From Methanobrevibacter sp. (GTDB taxonomy: Archaea > Methanobacteriota > Methanobacteria > Methanobacteriales > Methanobacteriaceae), in NCBI GenBank assembly GCA_022775905.1, contig JALFJX010000012.1, positions 54,930 to 118,929 on the forward strand: 64,000 nt of DNA. The letters are read 5' to 3'. Shown here piece by piece: positions 7,685 through 17,941 of the stretch (position 1 is the first letter of the stretch; every line of letters starts with the position of its first letter). A model generated the notes under the pieces. It made no database searches. It was given only the letters and a program-made list of their open reading frames with translations, and was not told the origin of the DNA. The translations under genes were made by a program, and so were the position numbers.

Positions 7685-8941
7685 ATGGAAGAGAAAACAT
7701 TCACAGTATCCGAAATTAATTCTTACATCAATAGAAAATTGAAAATGGATCCTAATTTGAAAAATATTTACATTAAAGGTGAACTTTCCAATTACAAATC
7801 TTATCCTAGCGGACATAGTTATTTTACTCTAAAAGATGAAAACTCACAAATCTCAGGAGTAATGTTTAAAGGTTTTAAAGATAAATTTCTAAATTTTGAA
7901 CCAGAAAATGGTATGAAAGTTATCATTAAAGGAAAAATTGAAGTTTATGTGAAAAATGGAAAATATCAATTATATGCCACCAAAATGACCGAAGACGGGA
8001 TGGGGAATTTGCATATTGCTTATGAGCAACTAAAGAAAAAGCTCAATAAGGAAGGATTATTTGACGATGCGCATAAAAAAGAGATACCAAAATATCCTAA
8101 ACGCATTGGTGTTGTCACAGCACAAACAGGTGCTGCAATTAGAGACATCATAACAACAATAAAGAAAAGATATCCCATTTGTGAAATTTTAGTCTTTTCA
8201 ACATTAGTGCAGGGAGACCAGGCAGCAGCAGAAATTGTAAGCCAAATTAACCATGCACAAGAATATGATTTAGATACACTGATTGTTGGTAGAGGTGGAG
8301 GAAGTATTGAAGATTTATGGCCATTCAATGAAGAAATTGTTGCACATGCAATTTATAACTGTAAAATACCAGTCATTAGTGCAGTAGGGCATGAAATTGA
8401 TTATGCAATATCTGACTTCGTAGCAGATAAAAGAGCACCTACACCTACAGGTGGTGCAGTGCTTGCAGTACCCGACATAACTGAAGTTAAAAACAACATA
8501 AACCAACTTTCAGACAATATTAATAAGATCATTTCAGACAAGATTAGTCAAAATAAAACTACATTAAAACATATTTCTGAAAAGCAAATTTTAAAAAATC
8601 CAAAATCAATTTATGAAATCAAAGGAATGGATTTAGATAGTCTAATGGACAAGTTAAATTTTGCATCTAAAAACATAATCAATGAGAATAAAACAAAATT
8701 ATTCAGATTAGAAAACTCAATTGTTCTAAAAAACCCTACAGAGATAACACACTCTAAAAGAGAAATATTCTTAAAGAATTTTGAAAAGTTAGAAGTATTA
8801 AACCCTCTTAAAACATTGAAAAGAGGCTATACATTAGCAAAAAGTAATGATAAAGTCATTTCATCAGCAAAAGATGTTGAAACAGGAGATCAAATTGACA
8901 TTGAATTTGATGACGGAATTGTAAATACAAAGGTGATATAA
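7685..8941 (+). CDS. xseA: Exodeoxyribonuclease VII large subunit
   Basis: Catalytic subunit of the single-strand-specific exonuclease VII. The N-terminal OB-fold (about residues 1-100; NIYIKGELSNYKSYPSGHSY) is followed by the catalytic domain with VVTAQTGAAIRDI, the Gly-rich GRGGGSIEDLWPFNEE and VGHEIDYAISDFVADKRAPTP, all strongly conserved in XseA. The coiled C-terminal part ends in KTLKRGYTLAKS. At 418 residues it is close to bacterial length. AAGGTGA lies before ATG 7685. The final A of its TAA stop is also the A of the xseB ATG. Exonuclease VII is typically bacterial, so horizontal origin is likely. Confidence 0.93.
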   Translation: MEEKTFTVSEINSYINRKLKMDPNLKNIYIKGELSNYKSYPSGHSYFTLKDENSQISGVMFKGFKDKFLNFEPENGMKVIIKGKIEVYVKNGKYQLYATKMTEDGMGNLHIAYEQLKKKLNKEGLFDDAHKKEIPKYPKRIGVVTAQTGAAIRDIITTIKKRYPICEILVFSTLVQGDQAAAEIVSQINHAQEYDLDTLIVGRGGGSIEDLWPFNEEIVAHAIYNCKIPVISAVGHEIDYAISDFVADKRAPTPTGGAVLAVPDITEVKNNINQLSDNINKIISDKISQNKTTLKHISEKQILKNPKSIYEIKGMDLDSLMDKLNFASKNIINENKTKLFRLENSIVLKNPTEITHSKREIFLKNFEKLEVLNPLKTLKRGYTLAKSNDKVISSAKDVETGDQIDIEFDDGIVNTKVI

Positions 8942-9159
8942 TGGAAAATTTAAGTTTTGAAGAAAGTTTAGAAAAATTAGAAGAAATCGTTAACAAATTA
9001 GAGAATGGAGATGTGCCATTAGATGATGCAATTGATGAATTCAGCAACGCAATGAAACTAGTTAAATTATGTAATGACAAATTGACTGCTGCTGAAGAAT
9101 CTATTGCAAAAATCGTTAAAGAAAATGGAGAAGTTGTAGAATTCAATCCTATTGAATAA
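8941..9159 (+). CDS. xseB: Exodeoxyribonuclease VII small subunit
   Basis: A 72-residue, all-helical protein with the XseB signature LSFEESLEKLEEIVNKLENG, then PLDDAIDEF and KLTAAEESIAKI. Several copies bind along the large subunit's coiled-coil arm and are needed for nuclease activity. It starts on the last base of xseA, so the two are translationally coupled. Its 3' end overlaps the convergent cbiZ gene by 11 bp. Confidence 0.93.
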   Translation: MENLSFEESLEKLEEIVNKLENGDVPLDDAIDEFSNAMKLVKLCNDKLTAAEESIAKIVKENGEVVEFNPIE

Positions 9160-10165
9160 AATAGTTAATCCAATATTCCAATAACACAATTATTGGATAA
9201 CTATTGCAATTTTCTTTTACTATTTTTTTAGCCAGAACAGAAGCATCCTCTTTTTTAATTAAATCACAGTTTACTTCATCAATTAAATTTAAAACAGAAG
9301 TTGTAATAGCAACATTATCCTGTTTTTTCATTTCCTTTTGTAATTTACGAATAAATTGATCTTTATCACAATCAAGATTATCATAAAAATCATTAATATC
9401 CAATGCATACCTATTTAATCTAACTAAAACATTTGATTGAGATTTATTTGTAATCCAAACTTGTTTTGCAATAGCTTTTGTTACAGATTCTATAACGGCA
9501 AGGCCAATGAGCTCTCCAAGCTTTGAATGTTTTCCTGCATTAGTTATAACATCTTCAGAATCAGTATTGGAAAATATGCACAAACCATCAGTACCAGTTC
9601 CTGTTGCATATCCATTAGAATATTGAGAGGGAATTTTTAAATTATTCAAAGCAACCGTTTTAGCTTCGGTAGCAGTCATGAACGCATCCATCAATGTTGA
9701 TTTAGACAGATTAACATTAATTAGCAATATTATATTGATTGTTCCGAAATGAAACTCACCATTTTTCTGCCAGTATGATGCAGAATCACCTGCTTTTGAA
9801 GCATTTGTCCTAACACCTGCAGTTGATATAGCTGTAACTTCAACATTTTTATATGATTTTGATACAATACTCAAATTATCCATTTCAGCTAATGTAATTA
9901 AACCAGTTGAAAAATTTGAATCAATATCCATAAGACTACATTCATTTATTAGATAGTCCCTAACATCATGAGTTTCAAGATAATCAATTTTATCCTGGGA
10001 CAAATGTTGGTTAAAAACAGATTTGTATAACTCGCAAGTTCCACCATTAAGTTCTGATGTAGATACCCCATTGCGATTATGTTTAAAATTAATTAAAATT
10101 GTATTTTTTAAATAAAAAATTTCATCATCAGATGATGTTCTAAAAATAAGTCTATGTGAATACAT
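9149..10165 (-). CDS. cbiZ: Adenosylcobinamide amidohydrolase with C-terminal extension
   Basis: CbiZ hydrolyses adenosylcobinamide to adenosylcobyric acid, letting archaea salvage incomplete corrinoids. The hallmark is TAGVRTNASKAGD at about residues 114-126, followed by INIILLINVNLSKSTLMDAF, TEAKTVAL and YATGTGTDGLCIFSN. The core ends near residue 235. About 100 further residues (KQVWITNKSQSN to the end) form a helical tail of a kind seen in some archaeal CbiZ. The start is ATG 10165. The 3' end overlaps xseB antisense by 11 bp. The corrinoid-pathway gene cbiD lies separately at 22989. Confidence 0.85.
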   Translation of the reverse strand: MYSHRLIFRTSSDDEIFYLKNTILINFKHNRNGVSTSELNGGTCELYKSVFNQHLSQDKIDYLETHDVRDYLINECSLMDIDSNFSTGLITLAEMDNLSIVSKSYKNVEVTAISTAGVRTNASKAGDSASYWQKNGEFHFGTINIILLINVNLSKSTLMDAFMTATEAKTVALNNLKIPSQYSNGYATGTGTDGLCIFSNTDSEDVITNAGKHSKLGELIGLAVIESVTKAIAKQVWITNKSQSNVLVRLNRYALDINDFYDNLDCDKDQFIRKLQKEMKKQDNVAITTSVLNLIDEVNCDLIKKEDASVLAKKIVKENCNSYPIIVLLEYWINYFIQ

Positions 10166-10206
10166 AAAAAAAATAAAAAAAGAAAAGAAATTATAAAAAT
10201 TTCTTT
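10166..10206 (-). terminator. Hairpin terminator after the thermosome gene
   Basis: Just past the thermosome stop, a 9-bp stem (10184-10192 with 10198-10206, loop of five bases) is followed on the minus strand by long U-rich tracts covering 10166-10182. This fits an intrinsic-like archaeal terminator for the chaperonin transcript before cbiZ. Confidence 0.5.
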
Positions 10207-10210
10207 ATAC

Positions 10211-11821
10211 TTACATCATAGGAGGCATTCCGCCCATTGCGGAAGGATCCATACCCATGTCTTCTGGACCTTTAGTGGATGCAATTACATCATCGATTCT
10301 TAAGATCATTTCAGCTGCTTCGGATGCAGATTGGATAGCTTGTTTTTTGACACGTTTAGGTTCAATTACACCAGCTTCTTTCATATCTGCTACTTCACCA
10401 GTAAATACATCTAATCCCATGTAGAATGAATCTTCTTGAGCTGCTCTTAAATCTACTAAAGAATCAATACTGTCTAAACCTGCGTTTTCAGCTAAGGTTT
10501 TTGGTACTACTTCTAAAGCTTCTGCAAATGCATTTACAGCTAATTGTTCTCTTCCAGAGATGGATTCTGCATAATCTTTGAGTTTTTTAGCCATTGCGAT
10601 TTCTGGAGCTCCTCCACCAGCAACAACTTTATCATCTACTACAGTAGCAGCTACTACACCGATTGCATCTTCAATTGCTCTTACAATTTCATCAACAATG
10701 TGTTTGGTACTTCCTCTTACGAATAAGGTTACAGATTTAGCTCCACTACATTCTTCTACGAAGATCATTTCTTCACCAGAGACTTTTCTTTCTTCAACAA
10801 TGCCAGCTTTACCTAAGTCTTCTTCGGTTAAGTCATCTAAGTTAGTGATAACGTTAGCGCCGGTTGCTCTGGATAATTTTTGAATGTCAGATTTTTTAAC
10901 TCTTCTTACAGCTAAAACGCCAGCTTTGGATAAGTAGTGTTGTGCTAAGTCATCGATACCTTTTTGTGCGAATAATACATTTGCACCAGCATCAACAATT
11001 TGGTCAACCATATCTTTAACCATTTTTTCTTCTTGTTCAATGAAAGCTTGCATTTGAGCAGGGTCAGTAATTCTGATTTCAGCGTCAACTTCAGTTTCTT
11101 TTACTTCTAAAGGAGCATTGATTAATGCAATTTTAGCATCTTTGATTTCAGCAGGCATACCTGGGTGTACTCTTTCTTTATCTACAATTACACCTTCAAC
11201 TAAGTTAGACTCTTCAACAACAGCTCCATCTTTTTTCTCGATTTTGATGTTATCAGTATCAACTTCACCATCTTCAGCAACTGCTTCTACAGCATCAACG
11301 ATTAATTTTGCTAATGGTTCACGTGCTGCTTCGGTTCCTTTACCAGTCATAGCAGTCATAGCTACTTTCATTAAAGTTTCAGTGTCAACATCATCGATTG
11401 CGATTTCATCTAAGATTTCTTGTGCTTTTTCAGCAGCTTTTCTGTATCCCATAGCGATGATAGTTGGGTGAATGTCAGAATCAAGTAAGTTTTCAGATTT
11501 TTTTAATAATTCTCCAGCAATGATAACTGCAGTAGTAGTTCCATCTCCAACTTCGTCTTCTTGGGTTTTTGCTACTTCTACGAGCATTTTTGCTGCAGGA
11601 TGTTCAATATCCATTTCTTTTAAGATTGTAACACCGTCGTTGGTTACTACAATATCACCAAGTCCGTCGACTAACATTTTGTCCATTCCTTTTGGACCTA
11701 ATGTGGTTCTTACAGTTTCAGCTAATACTTTTCCAGCTAAAATGTTATTTCTTTGTGCATCTCTGCCGACAGCTCTGTTAGTACCTTCAGGTAAAATGAA
11801 GATAGGTTGTCCTTGTGCCAT
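10211..11821 (-). CDS. thsA: Thermosome subunit (group II chaperonin)
   Basis: ATP-driven protein-folding chamber subunit of the archaeal CCT-like chaperonin. The 536-residue protein has the equatorial nucleotide-binding motifs [14 protein letters not shown] and EVGDGTTT, a second [13 protein letters not shown] segment near residue 400, and the C-terminal Gly/Met tail GGMPPMM typical of thermosomes. ATG 11821 is preferred because AAGGTGATT precedes it. Intergenic bases 11822-12082 contain a minus-strand TATA-like element (TATTTATATAA at 11935-11945); otherwise nothing else is evident there. The a/b subunit letter cannot be fixed from one gene. Confidence 0.93.
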   Translation of the reverse strand: MAQGQPIFILPEGTNRAVGRDAQRNNILAGKVLAETVRTTLGPKGMDKMLVDGLGDIVVTNDGVTILKEMDIEHPAAKMLVEVAKTQEDEVGDGTTTAVIIAGELLKKSENLLDSDIHPTIIAMGYRKAAEKAQEILDEIAIDDVDTETLMKVAMTAMTGKGTEAAREPLAKLIVDAVEAVAEDGEVDTDNIKIEKKDGAVVEESNLVEGVIVDKERVHPGMPAEIKDAKIALINAPLEVKETEVDAEIRITDPAQMQAFIEQEEKMVKDMVDQIVDAGANVLFAQKGIDDLAQHYLSKAGVLAVRRVKKSDIQKLSRATGANVITNLDDLTEEDLGKAGIVEERKVSGEEMIFVEECSGAKSVTLFVRGSTKHIVDEIVRAIEDAIGVVAATVVDDKVVAGGGAPEIAMAKKLKDYAESISGREQLAVNAFAEALEVVPKTLAENAGLDSIDSLVDLRAAQEDSFYMGLDVFTGEVADMKEAGVIEPKRVKKQAIQSASEAAEMILRIDDVIASTKGPEDMGMDPSAMGGMPPMM

Positions 11822-12082
11822 AATAATCACCTTTTAATTTATTTTATAAAATAATTAGATCAGTTTAAAAATCAACATGAGAAAATAAGTTATATTGTTG
11901 AATAAACCTTTCTACATAATTAATGAGTTTAAGGTTATATAAATACTTTATGGTATAAAATAAATTAAGGTAAGAAAAAGACAAACAACATTAAATACAT
12001 CATAAAAATTGGATGAATGTTAATAAAAATAGTGTTAATAGGAATTAGGAAAATGGATTAAAAAGGTTAAAAATAGGTAGAT

Positions 12083-13333
12083 TTATCTACCTTGTTTTTT
12101 TTCTAATCTGAATGGAGGAGTAATTTCCTGAGTTTCATAAGCTTCTTGTTCTTCTTGAAGCTCATTAAAGAAAGCGTTAATTTCCTCCAATCTTTTAATT
12201 TTACCTTCCATTTTAGTTAACTCATTTTGAAGTTTTAGATAATCTTCACGAGGAACAGTTTGTTCTTTTAAGAAGCGAAGTTCATTATCTTTTGCACTGA
12301 GTTCACCATTTAACTGGGATTGAAGAGTTAAATACTCTTCTTTAGAAACAGATCTTTCTTTCAAATATTCTAACTCACTATTACGAGCAGACAATTCGTT
12401 TTCAAGTCTGGTTTGAAGAGTAATATATTCATCTTTAGGGACAGATCTCTCTTTTAAATATTCTAACTCACTATTACGAGCAGACAATTCATTATCAAAT
12501 CTTGTTTGAAGATTGAGATATTCATCCTTAGGGATGGTATTTTGTTTTAAATTATTAAGTTGATCATCTAAATTCTTGATTTCAACATCAAATTTAGATT
12601 GAAGATCTTCATAATCTTTTTTAGGGATAGTTTCTTGTTTTAAGTTAGTTATTTCAGCATCCATTGCATTAATTTCAGACTCAAATCTAGATTGAAGAGT
12701 AATGTATTCATCCTTAGGAATAGTTTGCTGTTTTAAAGTATCCAATTCACCATCTCTTTTAGTGAGTTCACTATCTTTTATACGAATCTCATTTTCTTTA
12801 AGTTCCAATTGTTTTTCAAGTTCTAAAATTTGAGCTTGAGATTCAACATTATTTTCAAGTTTAATAACTTTAATTTTATAATCATCGATAGTTCTTGAAA
12901 GAGTGTTAATGGTAGCTTCTTTTTCTGCAATGCTTTTGAAAGAATCTGTTAATCTTTCATTTACATCAGCTAATTCCTTTTTCTTGTAATCTCTTAACTG
13001 TTCAGCAAAATATTCTTTAATTTCATCAAGAGAATTGTTGACATAATCCAATTCATAGATTCTGTCTTCCTGATTTTTAATTAAACTATCTTTTTCATCA
13101 AGTTGTTTTTTCAAAAGATTAATTTCATCTTCCGCTTTAAATTTAATAACAGATACTTCTTTTTCTTTATCAATAATGTCTTTTTCTAACTCTTTAATTC
13201 GTTGTGGAGTGTTATCATTAGCCCTTTCCACTTCAAGTTCAGTTAAATCATATTTTAAGTTATTGAGCTCTAATAAACAAGATCGAATTAAAGATTGTAA
13301 AGTATCTTTTTCAACATCCATTCCTAATTCCAT
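12083..13333 (-). CDS. Long coiled-coil protein with 31-residue tandem repeats
   Basis: A 416-residue, highly charged protein predicted to be almost entirely coiled coil, with no signal peptide or membrane segment. Residues 1-203 are irregular heptad-rich helix. Residues 204-358 hold five tandem 31-residue repeats, each opening TIPKDEY or SVPKDEY and closing near LKQE or LKER, followed by a partial sixth. A short tail (ITPPFRLEKKQGR) ends the protein. A structural or scaffold role is plausible but unsupported by homology I recognise. AAGGGAT lies upstream of ATG 13333. It is a single gene, with about 230 bp of AT-rich noncoding DNA on its 5' side. Confidence 0.7.
   Translation of the reverse strand: MELGMDVEKDTLQSLIRSCLLELNNLKYDLTELEVERANDNTPQRIKELEKDIIDKEKEVSVIKFKAEDEINLLKKQLDEKDSLIKNQEDRIYELDYVNNSLDEIKEYFAEQLRDYKKKELADVNERLTDSFKSIAEKEATINTLSRTIDDYKIKVIKLENNVESQAQILELEKQLELKENEIRIKDSELTKRDGELDTLKQQTIPKDEYITLQSRFESEINAMDAEITNLKQETIPKKDYEDLQSKFDVEIKNLDDQLNNLKQNTIPKDEYLNLQTRFDNELSARNSELEYLKERSVPKDEYITLQTRLENELSARNSELEYLKERSVSKEEYLTLQSQLNGELSAKDNELRFLKEQTVPREDYLKLQNELTKMEGKIKRLEEINAFFNELQEEQEAYETQEITPPFRLEKKQGR
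12260..12724 (-). repeat. Five tandem 93-bp in-gene repeats encoding 31-residue coiled-coil units
   Basis: The repeats correspond to residues 204-358 of the coiled-coil protein. Units 3 and 4 are the most alike: a 35-nt stretch is identical at 12363-12397 and 12456-12490, exactly 93 bp apart. This points to recent unit duplication or conversion, so copy number may vary between strains. Confidence 0.75.
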
Positions 13334-13563
13334 TTTATCCCTTAGTTTAAATTTTATCCCAATATCGAATTCAAATTACTAACCCTTAATGAATTTGAAA
13401 ATTCTGATATATTGTACAATATAATTCCTTGATATATCATATTTCTTTTATACTATTTAAATTAAACCCTTAAATGAACTTAAAAATAAAAATAGAACCT
13501 GTAAGAAAACCATTCGAAAAAATAGAAAATTTAAAAAAAAATAGAAAAAATAAATTGATAAAA

Positions 13564-14613
13564 TTAGAGTATTTTATCATTGATTAATTCAGCATTCAAT
13601 ATAGATGCTCCAGCAGCACCACGAATAGTATTATGTCCAACAAGAACATATTTAAAACTATTATCAAATGCTTGGTCTTTTCTCATCCTACCAACAGTAA
13701 CAGCCATACCATTACCCGCATTTCTATCCATACGAGGTTGTGGTCTGTCATTTTCTTCTTTGACAATTACAGGATTTTCAGGAGCGGAGAATAAATTTAA
13801 TTTTTGTGGCAATGCTTTAAAGTTTGCCATTTTATCTTTAACATCAACAATGTCAAAGTCATCATCCAACTCAACAAACACTGCCTCAGTATGACCATCA
13901 ATAACCGGTACCCTATGACAAGATGCACTCAATTTGAAATCTGCATTGGTTACAGCATTTCCATCGTAAGAACCTAACAAATGAAGAGTTTCACTTTCCA
14001 TTTTTTCTTCTTCATTACCAATGTAAGGAACAAGATTATCAACAATAGCCATTGATGGAACTCCATTATAACCTGCACCAGATACAGCTTGCATGGTTGA
14101 TACTCTAATTGAGTTTACATTGAAATTATCAACAATAGGTTTTAATGTTAAAGTTAATGCAATAGTGGAACAGTTTGGATTGGTTACAATGAATCCATCC
14201 CAACCATTTTCCTTTTGTTGAGCATCAATCATGTCTAAGTATTCCGGATTGACTTCAGGAATTACTAATGGGATATTTTTCTTCATTCTGTGTGCACTAG
14301 CATTACTTGCAACAACATAATCTTGAGCAAATTCTTTTTCAACTTTTGCTGCAAATTCTGTTGGAAGAGATGAAAATACAATATCTACATCATTATCCAT
14401 ATCATCAGGATTAGTTTCACAGACAACAATGTCTTTTACAGACTCAGGCATCTCACTATCCAAATACCATGTGGTAGCATCCTCATATCTTTTACCTGCA
14501 GAACGGGAAGATGCTGCTAATGCTGTAACTTCAAAATCAGGATGATTATCTAATAATTGAATGAATCTTTGACCAACCATCCCAGTTGCACCGAGTACAC
14601 CTACTTTTACCAT
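13564..14613 (-). CDS. asd: Aspartate-semialdehyde dehydrogenase
   Basis: Reduces aspartyl phosphate to aspartate semialdehyde with NADPH, the branch point for lysine, threonine and methionine. It begins VKVGVLGATGMVGQRF (dinucleotide fold), has the catalytic Cys in TNPNCSTIAL and the conserved SGAGYNGVPSM and GHTEAVFVEL segments. 349 residues fits the archaeal/fungal type. ATG 14613 is chosen because AGGTGA lies 5 bases upstream; the GTG at 14622 would sit inside that site. It is the last gene of lysC-dapA-dapB-asd. Confidence 0.94.
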   Translation of the reverse strand: MVKVGVLGATGMVGQRFIQLLDNHPDFEVTALAASSRSAGKRYEDATTWYLDSEMPESVKDIVVCETNPDDMDNDVDIVFSSLPTEFAAKVEKEFAQDYVVASNASAHRMKKNIPLVIPEVNPEYLDMIDAQQKENGWDGFIVTNPNCSTIALTLTLKPIVDNFNVNSIRVSTMQAVSGAGYNGVPSMAIVDNLVPYIGNEEEKMESETLHLLGSYDGNAVTNADFKLSASCHRVPVIDGHTEAVFVELDDDFDIVDVKDKMANFKALPQKLNLFSAPENPVIVKEENDRPQPRMDRNAGNGMAVTVGRMRKDQAFDNSFKYVLVGHNTIRGAAGASILNAELINDKIL

Positions 14614-14622
14614 ATTACTCAC

Positions 14623-15444
14623 CTATTCTAAACCTAAAACATCATTCATGCTACTTACAACACCTTTTTGTGCAGTAGGTACATATCTCACAGCTCTGAT
14701 TACACCAGCAATGAATACTTCTCTAGTGTGAGCTTGATGTTTAACTTCAAATCTTTCGCCGTCACCAACAAACATTACAGTGTGATCTCCAACAATATCC
14801 CCACCACGGATAGCATGAACACCAATTTCTTCAGGAGTTCTTTTTCCAACTAAACCTTTTCTTCCAAATACTCCAACTTCTTCAGGATCTCTTTCCAATG
14901 CATCAGCAATTACTTCAAATGCAGTCATAGCAGTTCCTGATGGAGCATCTTTTTTCTGATTATGGTGTGCTTCAATAATCTCAATATCAAAATCATATAA
15001 AAGTGGAGCTAATTTTTTCAAGGTGTTGAAAAATACATTAACACCTATTGCCATATTTGATGAAATAACTGCTCCAACATTGTTATCTTCGACATTTTTA
15101 ATGTTGGAAGCCATTTGTTCATCAGTAAATCCAGTAGTACCAACAACAACATTTACTCCACATGCAGTAGCTATTTTAATTGTTTCCACAGCTGCAGGAG
15201 CAATAGTGAAATCAACTAATACTTCTGCACCAGATGCTTTTAATGTTTCTTCTAGTTTTTCAGATCCAACAATTTCAACACCAAGTTCCCCAACACCTGC
15301 TTGAAGACCTGCATCTTTACCTGCAAGAGGAGTGTTTGGCATTTCAATAGCTGCAACTACTTCCATACCGTCTTGTTCTGTAATTTTTTTAATAATACCG
15401 GAGCCCATTCTTCCAGCAGCCCCAGTTACTGCTACTTTAATCAT
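14623..15444 (-). CDS. dapB: 4-hydroxy-tetrahydrodipicolinate reductase
   Basis: NAD(P)H-dependent reductase of the diaminopimelate/lysine pathway. The N-terminal VAVTGAAGRMGSGI is the cofactor loop, and the C-terminal half carries the family signature EAHHNQKKDAPSGTA with the catalytic His and Lys. The end VPTAQKGVVSSMNDVLGL is typical. The protein has 273 residues. It lies 12 bp after dapA and 9 bp before asd in one operon. Confidence 0.95.
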   Translation of the reverse strand: MIKVAVTGAAGRMGSGIIKKITEQDGMEVVAAIEMPNTPLAGKDAGLQAGVGELGVEIVGSEKLEETLKASGAEVLVDFTIAPAAVETIKIATACGVNVVVGTTGFTDEQMASNIKNVEDNNVGAVISSNMAIGVNVFFNTLKKLAPLLYDFDIEIIEAHHNQKKDAPSGTAMTAFEVIADALERDPEEVGVFGRKGLVGKRTPEEIGVHAIRGGDIVGDHTVMFVGDGERFEVKHQAHTREVFIAGVIRAVRYVPTAQKGVVSSMNDVLGLE

Positions 15445-15456
15445 AATATTACCAAC

Positions 15457-16350
15457 TTAAATTAAATTAGAATCTTTTAATGCTTTTTTAAGGATTTCCA
15501 AGTTTTCTTCTTTCATATCACATAATGGTGCTCTTAAAGGACCTGAAGGCATTCCCATTAAGTTCATTGCCGTTTTAACAGGTACAGGATTACTTTCAAC
15601 AAAGATTGCCCTAATTAATTCAACCATTTCATAGTGAAGTTCTAATGCTCTTGTATAATCATCATTTAAAATACTGTCGACCATTAAAACCATTCTTTTA
15701 GCATCAATATTTGCAGATGCACTAATTACACCAGTTGCTCCAACAGACATGAGAGGTAAAGTTAATGAATCTTCACCGGAGAGAATATTGAAATCATCTT
15801 CCAATCCTTCATGCATGAGTGCTCTGTAAATGTCAGATACTTTATCAACACTTCCACTAGCTTCTTTAATAGCATCAATACCATCAATTTTAGCTAATTC
15901 AACAGCGGTTTCAACTTCAATATTGCTTCCAGTACGTGAAGGTACATTATAAGCAATAATTGGAAGGTCGCAATTTTCTGCAATAGTACCATAATGTTGT
16001 ACTAAAGCATGTTGTTGTGGCTTGTTGTAGTACGGAGTAATTAATAAAGCTGCATCAGCACCAGCATCGTAAGCAAACTTAGTAAGAGATAATGCTTCTG
16101 ATGTGGAGTTACTTCCAGTTCCAGCAACTGTATCAACTCTACCATCAACCTCATCTACTAAAACTTCAATGACTTTATGATGTTCATCATGAGTCATAGT
16201 AGCGGATTCACCAGTAGTTCCTGCACCTACTAAACCATTTACTCCCTGGTCGATTAAATAATTAATATTTGACCTGAAACCTTCTTCATAGAAAGTTCCT
16301 TCTTTGGTAAATGGAGTGACCATAGCAACATATGTTCCTTCAAAATTCAT
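15457..16350 (-). CDS. dapA: 4-hydroxy-tetrahydrodipicolinate synthase
   Basis: Condenses pyruvate with aspartate semialdehyde, the committed step of lysine synthesis. The 297-residue TIM barrel shows [16 protein letters not shown], the catalytic Tyr in [11 protein letters not shown] and the Schiff-base Lys in DAIKEASG. The gene overlaps lysC by 4 bp (ATGA), implying coupled translation. Confidence 0.95.
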   Translation of the reverse strand: MNFEGTYVAMVTPFTKEGTFYEEGFRSNINYLIDQGVNGLVGAGTTGESATMTHDEHHKVIEVLVDEVDGRVDTVAGTGSNSTSEALSLTKFAYDAGADAALLITPYYNKPQQHALVQHYGTIAENCDLPIIAYNVPSRTGSNIEVETAVELAKIDGIDAIKEASGSVDKVSDIYRALMHEGLEDDFNILSGEDSLTLPLMSVGATGVISASANIDAKRMVLMVDSILNDDYTRALELHYEMVELIRAIFVESNPVPVKTAMNLMGMPSGPLRAPLCDMKEENLEILKKALKDSNLI

Positions 16351-17567
16351 TCTAAAACCTCTGTAATTAATTTATGTGCTTTTTCACCATCTTCCCAATC
16401 AACAAACAATACAACAGCAGTTTGTGAGGAAGTAATTTCTAAAATGTTAATGTTATTTTTTCTAAGCGGCTCTGTAATATCTGAGATAATTCCCGGAGTC
16501 TCAATAATATCAGGACTGACAAAAGTTATCATTGCAGTATCTCTTCCAAGTGATAATGAACTTAACACATCAGTATCAATAACCAACTGATGTAATAAGA
16601 GATATGCTTTGTTAGAGTCAGATTTGTTTACAAATACAGTGATTGAATTTTGACCAGCAGACATACCAAAGATATTAATACCTTCATTTGCAAGAGCAGT
16701 GGTTAATTTAGCCATTAAACCAACTTTTTTAAGCATAGCTTCTCCAACAATAGCTATAAGTGAAATAGGATCTTTATAAATGGTAACACATTTTAACATT
16801 TCTCCTTCAAAAGGTCCTACAATACGGGTACCCTTTGAAGTTAAATCACCGTTTGCGAAATTAATTATTTTTGCACTTATTAATGGATCTTTATATTTTA
16901 ATGCATTAGGATGTAAAACTTGTGCTCCATGAGTAGCCAAATCTCTTAATTCCTCAACAGAAATTGTATCTAACAATTCTGCATCCTCAATTTTATTAGG
17001 ATCAGTTGACATTACACCATCTACATCAGTAACAATAACAACTTCATTAGCATCTAAGCAATGTCCCATTAAAAATGCTGTGATATCACTTCCACCTCTC
17101 CCTAAGGTAGTAATTTCTCCACTAGGTCCTTTTCCTAAGAATCCACATATAACAGGTATAACACCTTGATTGACAAGTTGTTTGATTCCTTCAGCATTCA
17201 TGCTAGTAGTATTTAAATCAATTTTAGCTTCTAAAGAATTGGAATCAGTGACAATTGGCCATAATTTATTATAAGGATCAATAAATTCAGATTTTACACC
17301 TAATGATTCAATAGTTGCTGAGAATAATCTAGCGCTAGTTAATTCACCCATAGCCATAATTTCTGCCTTCTGCTTGTCAGTTAAACTTGTACCAATAGCT
17401 TCATCAGATAATCCGATGAGGTCATCAGTAGTCTTGTTAACAGCTGAGACAACAACTACTACTTGACTGCCTTTCATATACTCATTTACTACGGACTGCG
17501 CCGCTTTTTTAATCCTGGAACCATTACCCACCGAGGTTCCACCGAATTTTACTACTATTAAATCCAT
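16347..17567 (-). CDS. lysC: Aspartate kinase
   Basis: Phosphorylates aspartate, the first step of the aspartate family pathway. It opens with [17 protein letters not shown] (ATP/aspartate binding), has [13 protein letters not shown] in the catalytic domain and two C-terminal ACT-type regulatory domains (residues about 270-406), suggesting feedback control by an amino acid. ATG 17567 follows AGGTGAAC; a GTG at 17576 is less likely. It leads the lysC-dapA-dapB-asd operon. The 176-bp gap upstream is AT-rich without a gene. Confidence 0.94.
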   Translation of the reverse strand: MDLIVVKFGGTSVGNGSRIKKAAQSVVNEYMKGSQVVVVVSAVNKTTDDLIGLSDEAIGTSLTDKQKAEIMAMGELTSARLFSATIESLGVKSEFIDPYNKLWPIVTDSNSLEAKIDLNTTSMNAEGIKQLVNQGVIPVICGFLGKGPSGEITTLGRGGSDITAFLMGHCLDANEVVIVTDVDGVMSTDPNKIEDAELLDTISVEELRDLATHGAQVLHPNALKYKDPLISAKIINFANGDLTSKGTRIVGPFEGEMLKCVTIYKDPISLIAIVGEAMLKKVGLMAKLTTALANEGINIFGMSAGQNSITVFVNKSDSNKAYLLLHQLVIDTDVLSSLSLGRDTAMITFVSPDIIETPGIISDITEPLRKNNINILEITSSQTAVVLFVDWEDGEKAHKLITEVLE

Positions 17568-17743
17568 TAAGTTCACCTATTTCTTAAAAATTCATGAAAT
17601 TTTGTTATAATATCAAACAAAATATCCGTATATATTTTTATATGACCATATTAATAAACTTTATAAAATAAATACGGTAAAAAAAAGTTTAAAATTAAAA
17701 ATAATTAAATAAAAAAAGAGTAATAAAAAATATGAAAAAAAGC

Positions 17744-17941
17744 TTATTCTCTGGTTTGTTCTAACCTTACAAGCCTAGTTACATATCCTGCAATTTTATT
17801 TCTTAAATGTTTAGTACTTACAGTAGAGTATTCTTGTACTAATTTTTTGTTTTCGTCAAAATCAGTAGTGAAAACACCATTGTGAGTTTCGATAAGTTCT
17901 TTAGCTAAACGTTTAACAAATGAAGTTCTAATATTTCCCAT
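17744..17941 (-). CDS. rps17e: 30S ribosomal protein S17e
   Basis: Archaeal/eukaryotic-type small-subunit protein. The start [18 protein letters not shown] is the canonical S17e N-terminus, which fixes the second of two nearby ATGs (17941 rather than 17947); GGAGGA lies 6 bases upstream of it. The protein has 65 residues. It overlaps the 3' end of the chorismate mutase gene by 14 bp, so the two are cotranscribed. Confidence 0.95.
   Translation of the reverse strand: MGNIRTSFVKRLAKELIETHNGVFTTDFDENKKLVQEYSTVSTKHLRNKIAGYVTRLVRLEQTRE

Noticed and set aside
10544..11837. Several plus-strand ORFs across the thermosome gene
   Set aside because: They are antisense shadows rich in Ser/Thr/Ile, with no domain or ribosome binding site. 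The minus-strand frame encodes a complete thermosome.
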